Of a stretch of 64,000 bases of DNA, positions 30,001 through 42,000 are shown in pieces. The position numbers were made by a program, and so were the translations under genes. How positions within the stretch are numbered: the stretch's first letter is position 1; the number at the start of each line of letters is the position of its first letter. The stretch covers positions 13,729,453 through 13,793,452 of the forward strand of contig NC_087084.1 of the NCBI RefSeq assembly GCF_026151205.1, written 5' to 3'. Under the pieces are notes generated by a model. The model saw only the letters and a list, made by a program, of their open reading frames with translations, ran no database searches and was not told where the DNA came from. Origin of the DNA: Bolinopsis microptera (Eukaryota > Ctenophora > Tentaculata > Lobata > Bolinopsidae).

Positions 30001-33000
30001 ATGTAATGTTGATGAGCAAATTCCATCAGCAACCGGCAATAGTTAACCGCCCGGTCGCGGTGCTCAAAACAGGTGTTGTAATTCTCATTTAGCTACGATC
30101 AAGAAAGATGGGGCTTACCCACCACATAAAAAAGAAAGTTTGGATTTAAAAAAATTATACAATACCTTTATGAAGGAGCAAATTTTGAAATATGATTCGT
30201 TTAAATCAAATGAATCACATTCTTGCCTCTTATTTGATCATGACTTATGACTATCCAATAGGTTCTGAAAGGAAATAAAACTTGATATTATGAAGACCTA
30301 TTGGATATCTTAAGGCAGACTAACGTTTTTTCAAGTATAATTGTGAAGTTGTACAGATTAAATGACTTAAAATCTTGTGATTTCTTCATTCGTTGATAGC
30401 ATTATGCTCGTCTTCAGACTACTGTCTGAAGACTGCACAAATTAGTCACATTTACATAAACTTTAGAACGTCTGTAGGGATATCATGGAAATCAGAGCAG
30501 CGATCTTATCTGTGATATGTCACATGATACTATCAGAATCAGCTGATCCGAAAAAGAAGAAGACAGAACACATTGGATGCTACAAGCGTAACAGCACAAC
30601 TAATCCTGTATCTGGTAAAAACCTGGCACAACTTAGCGAGTTAACTAGGTTTGAATTGTTATTTGTGCTCCCTAGGGTGTCTACTTCAAAAAAAATTTGG
30701 GTGGATAATTTTGTATGTGTGTTTAAACCCGTGACCACGCCCTTTTTAAAGCGTGGGAATTTTGTTGCCAAAATTGTTGAAATTTGCATATATTATTGGA
30801 TTGGGGTTTCTAAATGGCTTTTTATGTTACCATCGGTATAACTAGACCATAATGCAAGTAAATTAGTGTAAATAAAAGTCAAGTGGCACCTTAACCACGC
30901 CCTTTTACGCCATTTTTTGCCCAAAATTCTAGAATTTCAAAGTTTTTTACTCTAGCAGCAAAGAAGTGTTAATAGTGCGCATTTTACTGCTGAATCAAGT
31001 TAAATATGTTATTGGTAGGTCAAATAACTTAAGTGGGCATGTTGAGCAGCTAGTCTTGGGGGACCACGCCCATATTTTATATGAGGCGCGTATGTGGGAA
31101 ATTTGTATCTCAGCTTCTGAAGGTCGCAGGGACTTAAACTTGGGCTTAAAATGACTGCAATATGTAAGTTTATATTGACACTATGAAGATGCTGAAGCTC
31201 CCCGAGACTAACTTTTGGAGAAAAATGAGAAAAACTGAAAAACAAACTAAAAACACTAGAAGCTAGGTTTAGTCGAGTTAGCACTTCAATGTCTTCAATT
31301 TTATTTGAAACGGGGTCCTTCATAAGGTTATTCTGGGCTAGAAACATTCAGGTACCCAACATCTATCAGTAGTTCTATACTAGTGGGCACAAATTCTTAA
31401 TTGATCTGAGCTCTCAGGCGCAAATATATAATATTTGTATCCATATTATATCAGCTCCCGAACATTGTAGGACTTTGCAAATAACCACAATGGCCAAAGT
31501 TATATACAAGCTATGAAGCAGTATGGGGTCTATATTGCCTAGTTTTTGAGATAATGATTTTATAACCTCTTTTTTAGGTATCTTAATCTTGGGTTTAAAA
31601 GTCATTATAATTAACAGTACAACAAACGTTCAAAAATACCACATTCATGAAACATTTATTAAGTATCAACGATCACATGTATTGCCCCTACATTTTATAC
31701 TGTAGTTGCATTCAGATTCACGAGCTCCTTTGAGAATTCTAGTTATCACCAGCATCCTCCAATTCTAGACATTCTAGAAACATCATCCTTCCTCTTGAAT
31801 TGTAGGATGCTGATAGTAGATAGATTAAAATATAGATGGATGCAACTTGGGTTGCTGGAAAATGATAAAGTTGGTAGAACATAAATGATAAATGGATGGA
31901 GTTTGTTTGCATAGCTGGAATAGGAGAGTTCCAGTGGTAGCTTGATCGGATAGAGCAGAAGATGCTGAAAAAGAACTGGAGTTTGAGGGATCTAGTGATA
32001 TAGCTGGATAGAGTATGAGGTAGCTTGATGTAGCTGGAAAAAGCTAAAATTAGAGGGGAAGGGTAATAGTGGAGGAGGATAGTTAGAGCAGCAGTTAGCT
32101 AGTGCTGGAGTTTTCTAAATGAAATTGAGGTCGGTGGAAAGAGCTAGAATCAGTCGGGAAAGTAATATAACTGGGTAGAGCTGGAGGTTGAACTGAAGGT
32201 AACAACAACTGGATTTTGCTAGATGAGGTTGTATTGGCATGAAAATGGCCGTATGTATAATGCATATATGATAGCCAACAGGTACTCGAAATAGCTTACC
32301 TTAGTTCGTATTAGTTCGTATATTTATGGCGGGTAAAAATAATGACAGGTAATATGACGGATTCTCCGGAAATCTGCCAAATTTAACCCGTCAATTTTTT
32401 ACCTGCATTTTATTTTTTTCAAAGAAATTTGAAAATCCACCGAATTCGACATGCTATATTCATTTTATATTGCAAAATTCGAACCAATTGTCTGATCGCC
32501 TTCCCCCCCCCCCCCCCCCCCCATAAAATCTGGACAGGGGCGAAAAGGGGCCAACTTTTTTGACCATCTGCTAAGGTATCTACACTCTACGTACAGTGTA
32601 GTTAGATTATCTGCAGTCAAGGTATTGTAGTACAATATCTCTATTATATTGATATGAATACCTTGCTGGACGTTATTATACCAGACATTGCGTGAACAGA
32701 CTTTATTTTAACGGACATTAAAATGAACGCTAGGGCGTCCAGCGTCCAATTAATGTCCGTTCAAACAAAGTCAGATAAGGTAGGTACAGGTAGTAAGTAT
32801 GAATATTAAATAGGTAATAAGTAGCATAGCACGGTATCAATCAGTTTAACAGTACTTGTGCGTTCATTACATTGTAATTTACAAACAAAGCTAAAGTATT
32901 CAATTTTTCGAATAAAACCACCTAGTTAGTTAGTTATGGTCGGAATACCTAGAAAGTGAGTTCATGATGCTTGTTTCTATGTAACGATAAAATTATCATG

Positions 33001-36000
33001 CTATATACCCTGTCAGAACTCTAAAATTAGCGGGTAAAATTATGGCGGAATTTACCGCCAAATTAAACCCGGCATAAATAAACGAAGGTAGATAGAAGTA
33101 ACTGCCCAGAGGGTTGCTTGATTAGTAAGATGAACTGATGGTGCTGGTAGATTTAAGTAGCCTGAGATTTAAGTAGCCTGAGAGAGCTAAAGGTAGCAAT
33201 ATCTAGAATTGGAGGATGCTGGTGATAACTAGAATTCTCAAAGGAGCTCGTGAATCTGAATGCAACTACAGTATAAAATGTAGGGGCAATACATCAACAT
33301 GTGATCGTTGATACTTAATAAATTTTACATGAATGCGGTATTTTCGAACGTTTGTTGTACTGTACTGTTATTTATAATGTCTTTTAAACCCAAGATTAAG
33401 ATACCTAAAAAAGAGGTTATAAAATCATTATCTCAAAACTAGGCAATATAATAGACCCCATACTGCTTCATAGCTTGTATATAACTTTGGCCATTGTGGT
33501 TATTTGCAAAGTCCTACAATGTTCGGGAGCTGATATGGATACAAATATTATATATTTGCGCCTGAGAGCTCAGATCAATTAAGAATTTGTGCCCACTAGT
33601 ATTGAACTACTGATAGATGTTGGGTACCTGAATGTTTCTAGCCCAGAATAACCTTATGAAGGACCCCGTTTCAAATAAAATTGAAGACATTGAAGTGCTA
33701 ACTCGACTAAACCTAGCTTCTAGTGTTTTTTGTTTGTTTTTCAGTTTTTCTTATTTTTCTCCAAAAGTCAGTCTCGGGGAGCTTCAGCATCTTCATAGTG
33801 TCAATATAAACTTACATATTGCGGTCATTTTAAGCCCAAGTTTAAGTCCCTGCGACCTTCAGAAGCTGAGATACAAATTTCCCACATACGCGCCTCATAT
33901 AAAATATGGGCGTGGTCCCCCAAGACTAGCTGCTCAACATGCCCACTTAAGTTATTTGACCTACCAATAACATATTCAACTTGATTCAGCAGTAAAATGC
34001 GCACTATTAACACTTCTTTGCTGCTAGAGTAAAAAACTTTGAAATTCTAGAATTTTGGGCAAAAAATGGCGTAAAAGGGCGTGGTTAAGGTGCCACTTGA
34101 CTTTTATTTACACTAATTTACTTGCATTATGGTCTAGTTATACCGATGGTAACATAAAAAGCCATTTAGAAACCCCAATCCAATAATATATGCAAATTTC
34201 AACAATTTTGGTTAACAAATTCCCACGCTTTAAAAAGGGCGTGGTCACGGGTTTAAACACACATAAAAAATTATCCACCCAAATTTTTTTTGAAGTAGAC
34301 ACCCTAGGGAGCACAAATAACTTCTCAAACCTAGTTAACTCGCTAAGTTGTGCCAGGTTTTGACCAGATACTTAATTAAACGTTTGGATGGGAGGATTCA
34401 AGCGTCCTGATTAATGTTAACTTTACAACTGATGTGTATCGGGAATGTCAAAACAAAGCAAGAGTGCAAGGTTCGTCAAACATTTACACTAATTATTTTT
34501 ATTGTATTTATACAGGGGGGGAGGGGGGAGGGGGGGAGGGGGGGGCAAAAGTAACGTTACATACGTTGCGTTGGTCTTTATAGCTCAGTAACGGATTGCC
34601 CGATTGAGGTAATTTTGTTGGTATGACTTACTATCACCACTCATTCTCGAGGAATTTGTTGAGTCCAAGAATATATATATTATATATATATATATCTATA
34701 TACGCTTTGCGAGGGTCTAGCTGCAGCTGACAGTCCATGTTTCAGAGCCATATAATAAAAGGACTCGACTGTAGCCAGGAACAGTCATACCTTGACGCAT
34801 ACCAGACTTCCATATCATCTTCATCTGGTAGCAAACCGCCCAAGCTTTAGCTGACCCTGAAGAACTCATTTTTGGAGCATCTCTGCCCGATTAATAAATT
34901 TTAACCTGTTTCAGAACACCATGTAGCTCAGTTTGAGTTCGACGAACATCAACAACTATCGATCAGGTGCAAACCTGAGACTAAGATCAACATATATGAA
35001 GCTCTGCTCTTCGATCTTACTCCCGAATGCTCTGGTAGGTTAATAAACATATTATTATTATAATTATAAACAGTGTTACGGAGTTACGAATTCCTGTACG
35101 TTATTTGTGTTTAATAATAATGAGGAGGTCTTCATTATCTTTGACTAAAAGTAGAATTATACGCTCATTATTACTCATTCATTTAACGATCCAGGTAAAG
35201 AAATTGAAAACATTACAACGTCAATTTACAACATGTGTTCCGCTGCGGAACAGTGTCAAATATACGACCTTATAGAAGCAGACTACAATGTTGCAGATGG
35301 CTGTTATTACGAAAGGCTGAATATTACTTTTGGTTGTATGTACGACAGATTGATCAAGTTAACTAGATTGACCAGAATGTCTGATGATAGCGAATTTCAT
35401 CTAATTTTAACTATATTTTTTATCATTTTCTTTGGTTTTCTTGGGTTGTTTTGTTGGTTCTGGATATACTGTATATGCTGGAAGTCCTGTAATGAGGGCA
35501 GGGAGGACAGGGAGGCCACCAACTCACCAACCACAATCGGTGGTACATACTCACCACCTGCAACCGGTGGCACCTACCCACCAGCCGCAACCAAGGGTCG
35601 ATTGAATCCTCGGCCACGGCCTCATCGAGGAATATCGATTTCCTCGGCCCCATTACCTGCAACCGGAGGTACCTACTCATCACATGCAACCGGAGGTACC
35701 TACTCATCACCTGCAACCGGAGGTACCTTCTCATCACCTGCAACCGGAGGTACCCACTCATCACCTGCAAACGGTAGCACCTATCCACCAGCTGCAACCA
35801 AGCCTCGGCCTCGGTGTTATCGAGGAATAGCGATTTCCTCGGCCCCATTACCTGCAACCGGAGGTACCTACTCATCACCTGTAACCGGAGGTACCCACTC
35901 ATCACCTGCAACCGGAGGTACCCACTCATCACCTGCAACCGGAGGTATCCACTCATCACCTGCAACCGGAGGTACCCACTCATCACCTGCAACCGGAGGT

Positions 36001-39000
36001 ACCCACTTATCACCTGCAACCGGAGGTACTCACTCATCACCTGCAACCAGAGGTACCCACTCATCACCTGCAACCGGAGGTACCTACTCATCACCTGCAA
36101 CCGGAAGTACCCACTCATCACCTGCAACCGGAGGTACCCACTCATCACCTGCAACCGGAGGTACCCACTCATCACCTGCAACCGGAGGTTCCTACTCACC
36201 AGCCGCAACCAGTGGCACTTACCCACCTGCCGCAACCGGTATCACCTACTCACCACCCGCAACCAATGTCACCTACCCACCAGCTGCAACCAGTGGCACC
36301 TACCCACCAGCCGCAACTGTTGGAGCTAGGATATCTACCTTATCTGACCACTCTCCGCCAAGTTACAATGATGTCACTTACCTCCAACAGCTCCCACCGC
36401 CAAGTTACAATGATGTCACCACAAGTGGTGGAGGAACTACTCTACCAATGACGGCTGGTTTGCAAAAACATCCTCATCAGTAAACAAGATCAACTAGTGT
36501 TGACCCAGTTAAATAGATGACTTACCTCACCAAATTGGAGGTGATAAAAAACAGTTACGGAGTACGGACTAACGAGTTACTAAATCAAATACTGTTAACA
36601 AAATAATATGTTAATATGTTTTATTATTATTAAGCTAATATTAATATTAAGTTATTATTAATAATTAACAAGCACCATGAGAGTAGATGTAGTTGAGTAT
36701 TTTGATGTGAGTTGAGAGTGCTAGATCTATAATCTCAGTGCTGCTGTCTCGGCCTGTTATCAGTATCCACAGCACTTGGAGCACTTTGTCAGAGATTACT
36801 CCTTCCTTGTCGTCCTCTGCCAGTCTGACATTTCTTTCACAAAATTTGTACACAAACTCGACGTGTTGCATCCGAAAGTGGAAATTGAAATAATATTTAT
36901 TGGAAACAGTACAAATAGTAGATAAAATGAAGGCTCCCGTTCATCACCTTTACAGCTTTACAATATCGTGGATCTATTCTCATTGTGTAAATTAAAATTT
37001 GCGATATTATGCACTGTCAAAATAAAGATTTTAAAAGGATAAGAATCCCCGTCTTTATAGCAACTCTCTCATTGCAGAACACAAGTCAGAAATATTTAAT
37101 ACCATCACAAATCCAAAGGTCATGGTTGAGTTATGATAATTATTCAGTTTGGAAAGAGAAATTGTAATCAAGGTACGTAACTAAATATTACACAACCATG
37201 TTCTCAAGTATTATTCTCTGCAACATACATAGTCATTTTTGATGACACATTATTTGACTATTAAATTTCATTGCATTGATTTAACTGTCTGCTAAATACA
37301 TTACATTATTATCTTGAGACTTTAACCCCCATACCAAACCTTTGCAACATCACATCTCCGGCCCCAAATTATAATTAAAAGTCCATCTTTTCCGCCAAGC
37401 TTATCTTTGTTTAGAGGTCTGACACTCTGCACCAAATAATACAAGCTTGTTCATAATTACCTATCATCAAGGATTAGAAATTAAGAGATGACAAAATGAG
37501 ATTCCAAAATTTACCCAAAATTTATTACTATTTACTGGCTAAAATATTGGTACGCAAATTCGTTTCGAGTGTGCTATATTATATCAGTCTAAACTCGATC
37601 TTTCCCGATCCACATTTCAATTGTTACGAAGGTAATTTAGGAAATATTTAATATTGTTTTGATTATTGTATTTATGTAAATAACTGTATTGTATTGTATT
37701 GGTGTATTTTGTGAATTTGGAAATTTTCCCAAAAAATTTTTCCCGATCTATGGCTTTTTAGAATGTTAAAAAAACCACCACCTCATGGTGTAAGAACGAG
37801 AGTTCATGCTAATAAGATCTAGCGCATGTCTTGGATTACATTGGTGTCGCCATGCGTTATAGCTGTTTGCTGGTGTGTCGTATCTATTTCATATAAAATA
37901 AAAAGTCTATTGGAACAACGGCATGAAGGGAGAGCAATTAGCGTGGGCATGTAATGCTGATGAGCAAATTCCATCAGCAACCGGCAATAGTTAATTAACC
38001 GCCCGGTCGCGGTGCTCAAAACAGGTGTTGTAATTCTCATTTAGCTACGATCAAGAAAGATGGGGCTTACCCAGGCCCGCCACATAAAAAAGAAAGTTGG
38101 GATTTTAAAAAATTATACAATAACTTTAAAAAGGAGCAAATTTTGAAATATGATTCGTTATCAAATGAATCACATTCTTGCCTCTTTAAATTTGATCATG
38201 ACTTATGACTATCCAATAGTCATAGATATTGTGAAGACCTATTGGATATCTTAAGGCAGACTAACGTTTTTCCAGTATAATTGTGAAGTTTTACAGATTA
38301 AATGACTTAAAATCTTGTACTAGATGTTATTTCTTCATTCGTTGATTGCATTACGCTCGTCTTCACACTATTGTCTATTAATAATGCACAAATTAGTCAC
38401 ATTTACATAAACTTTAGAACGTCTGTACAGGGATATCATGGAAATCAGAGCAGCGATCTTATCTGTGATATGTCACATGATACTATCAGAATCAGCTGAT
38501 CCGAAAAAGAAGACGACAGAACACATTGGATGCTACAAACGTAACAGCACAACGTTTGGATGGGAGGATTCAAGCGTCCTGATTAATGTTAACTTTACAA
38601 CTGATGTGTATCGGGAATGTCAAAACAAAGCAAGAGTGCTAGGTTCGTCAAACATTTACACTTATTTTTATTGTATTTTTACAGGGGGGAGGGGGCAAAA
38701 GTAACGTTACATACGTTGCGTTGTTCTTTATAGCTCAGTAACGGATTGCCCGATTGAGGTAATTTTGTTGGTATGACTTACTATCACCACTCATTCTCGA
38801 GGAATATGTTGAGTCCAAGAATTTAAGAATATTCATGTTCATTTTTTTTTCGAATGAAGGTTTATTATCACATTCATTAGATAGTTCCGATGATAAGATC
38901 GAGCCAAATTTTATAGAATTGTGTTTGGCCATTCAAATTACGTTTGTCCTGAAACAATGAGAGTTGTAGCTTCTCAGATGACCGAGATACGAAGCATGAC

Positions 39001-42000
39001 GAGTTTATTCATTACGCGTGATCAGATGATTCATGATTGGCTTACCTGATCACGTGATTAAGTGAACCCGTTAAATTGTTAAGGCTGCCTATAGCCCAAT
39101 TAAGGTGTCGTGTCACATAATCACCCAATCAATTTTGTTAACGAGATACACAAAATTCGGCTATGAACAATATTTCCCTATGGGACTAATAGCAGCTGAT
39201 AAAGTGATAAGTATCACCCCCTGGGATCCGACTTACTCGACTTCGGCTTCAATGTCCAAGCAGATTTATGAGCTTGTTTATCTCCTTGCTGTCGTCAAGC
39301 CCTGTGTCCCTCCACAAGATGTCTACATAGGTGAAGTGTGGTCTTATCCTACGACGATATCTGTGAAGAGGAGGTTCCCATAGATAAACCTGATGGGTCA
39401 GGTGCTCGTCATGTCCGGCGAGATGACCAGCTAGCCTCATTCTCCGCTCAGCTATCTTATCAGTTGCTCTAATGAGGTGTCCATACACTTTAGCGCTAGT
39501 CTGCCGCTCTGACCAGTCTATGTTAATTGCCATTCTCGTATAACATCTGTATATTATAATGTAATATATATAATATACGCTTTGCGAGGGTCTGGCTGCA
39601 GCTGACAGTCCATGTTTCAGAGCCATATAGAAGGATTCGACTGTAGCCAGGAACAGTCGTACCTTGGACGCATACCAGACTTCCATATCATCTTCATCTG
39701 GTAGCAAACCGCCCAAGCCTTAGCTGACCCTTAAGAACTCATTTTTGGAGCATCTCTGCCCGATTAATGAATTTTTAACCTGTTTCAGAACACCATGTAG
39801 CTCAGTTTGAGTTCGACGAAAAGCAACAATTATCGATCAGGTGCAGACCTAAAACCAAGATCCACATATATGAAGCTCTGCTCTTCGATCGTACTCCCGG
39901 ATGCTCTGGTAGGTTAATAAACATATTTATATGTTTACAAAGATTGTTACCGAGTTACGATTTCCTTTGGATTTCATTTTTTTAGTGTGCAGGTCTTCAT
40001 TATCTTTCTTTAAAATTAGAATTATACTCCAATCTGATTTAATTATGAATTCAGGTAAAGAAATTGAAAACGTTACGAAATCAATTTACAACATGTGTTC
40101 CGCTGCGGAACAGTGTCAAATATACGACCTTATAGAAACAAACTACAATGTTGCAGATGGTTGTAATTACGAAAGGCTGAATATTACTTTTGATTGTATG
40201 AACGACAGATTGATCAAGTTAACTAGATCGACCAGAAACACTGATGATAAGAATTCTTCCGTTGGATTAGTGATATTTTTACTGTGTACTCTTTTTTTGT
40301 TGCCAACATGTTGTGCATGCTGTGCCAATTGGTGCAAGGAGGATGAGCTGGACGACCACCATGTGTGTTCACTGATTGCTTATTTTTTGGGTGCAATATG
40401 TTGTTGGCCATGCATATTACTTTATTGTGTATATTATTGTTTTCTTGATTGTTGCAATATGGAGGATGAGGAGGCCACCAACTCAACAGCTGCAACCAGT
40501 GGCACCTACCCACCAGCCGCAACCAGTGGCACCTACCCACCAGCCGCAACCGGTGACACCTACCCACCACCCGCAATCAGTGGCACCAACCCAACAGCCG
40601 CAATCAGTGGCACCTACCCACCAGCCGCAACCAGTAGCACCTACCCACCTGCCACAACCAGTGGCACCTACCCACCAGCCGCAATCAGTGGCACCTACCC
40701 ACCAGCCGCAACCAGTGGCACCTACCCACCAGCCGCAATCAGTGGCACCTACCCACCAGCCGCAATCAGTGGCACCTACCCACCAGCCGCAACTAGTGGC
40801 ACCTACCCACCACCCGCAACCAGTGGCACTTACCCAGCCGCCGCAACCGGTGGCACCTTCCCACCTGCCACAACTAGTGGCACCTACCCACCACCCGCAA
40901 CCGGTGGCACTTGCTCACCAGCCGCAACTGGTGGCACCTACCCACCACACGGAACCGTTGGAGCTAGGATATCTACCTTATCTGACCACTCTCCGCCAAG
41001 TTACAATGATGTCATTGACCTCCAACAGCTCCCACCGCCAAGTTACAATGATGTCACCACAAGTGGTGGAGGAACTACTCTACCAATGGCGGCTGGACGT
41101 TTGCAAAAACATCCTCATCAGTAAACAAGATCAACTAGTGTTGACCCAGTTAAATAGATGACTTACCTCACCAAAATTGGAGGTGATAAAAAACAGTTAC
41201 GGAGTACGGACTAACGAACTAAATCAAATACTGTTAACAAAATAATAAGTTAATGTTTTATTATTATTAAGCTAATATTAATATTAAGTTATTATTAATA
41301 ATTAACAAGCACCATGAGAGTAGATGTAGTTGAGTATTTTGATGTGAGTTGAGAGTGCTAGATCTATAATCTCGGTGCTGCTGTCTCGGCCTGTTATCAG
41401 TATCCACAGCACTTGGAGCACTTTGTCAGAGATTACTCCTTCCTTATCGTCCTCTGCCAGTCTGACATTTGTTTAATTAGCTTATTGTCTAATTGGAGGA
41501 TTCGTTAATTGGTTATTATACATATCTTCAAGAATCAGTCTATAATGACGGTTTTTTTTCTAACCAGTTAACTAAACAGAATCTTCCAACAACCAATTTG
41601 ACAAACATTTAATTCTAAAATATTGATAAAATCATCATCTTCACACACAAAAATAACAAATATTAATTCTAACCTTCCCATAAGTTCTAGAAGTTTCTCC
41701 TTAGTCTTATGATTGGCAGTCTCCCAACTCCTCTGGAATCTGATAAAGATAGCATCCAGAGAGTCGGGGTTCAGCACCCAGGCTAACTTAGCCAGAAGAT
41801 CGTGAATATTCTTTACGATTGCCTCGTGTTTGTCGATCTGAGCATCCCATATGAGGTCTATGTCTGCTGTTGTCAACTTGTCCTCGTGTATTAAAAACCT
41901 AGGTTTATAAAAATATGTTAATTATTAATAATTGAAAACTGGCAGATAATTGATCTTAATTTTTAGATTTTAATTAATCACAATTTTAACAGAATTATCG

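Larger units (their letters stand above)
30485..36483 (+). pseudogene. Lectin-like membrane protein, copy E, exon 1 split by a transposon
   Basis: Exon 1 is in two pieces (30485-30600 and 34382-34470) separated by a 3.8-kb inverted-repeat element; exons 2 (34915-35034) and 3 (35195-36483) are intact. Without the insertion it would encode 537 residues, the longest of the family: signal peptide, SUEL-like domain, transmembrane segment ([16 protein letters not shown]), then about 30 tail repeats in two blocks, each block introduced by a PRP(R/H)-x-GI(S/A)ISSAPLP segment, then two PPSYNDV motifs. The reading frame of exon 3 is undamaged, so the disruption looks recent. An alternative promoter or splicing around the element could still yield a product; not predictable here. 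Confidence 0.75.

Noticed and set aside
30485-30841. 118-codon gene starting like the lectins
   Set aside because: It is the first half of copy E exon 1 reading into the inserted element; not an independent gene.
18113-36235. Antisense frames rich in LRLQVMSGY in lectin exon 3
   Set aside because: Shadow of the 27-bp tail repeats; the plus-strand frame has signal peptide, domain and splice logic.
35814-41161. Alternative plus-strand frames in the tails (ITCNRRYPL and PQPVAPTHQ types)
   Set aside because: Out-of-frame readings of the same repeats, lacking the PPSY ending and the joined upstream exons.
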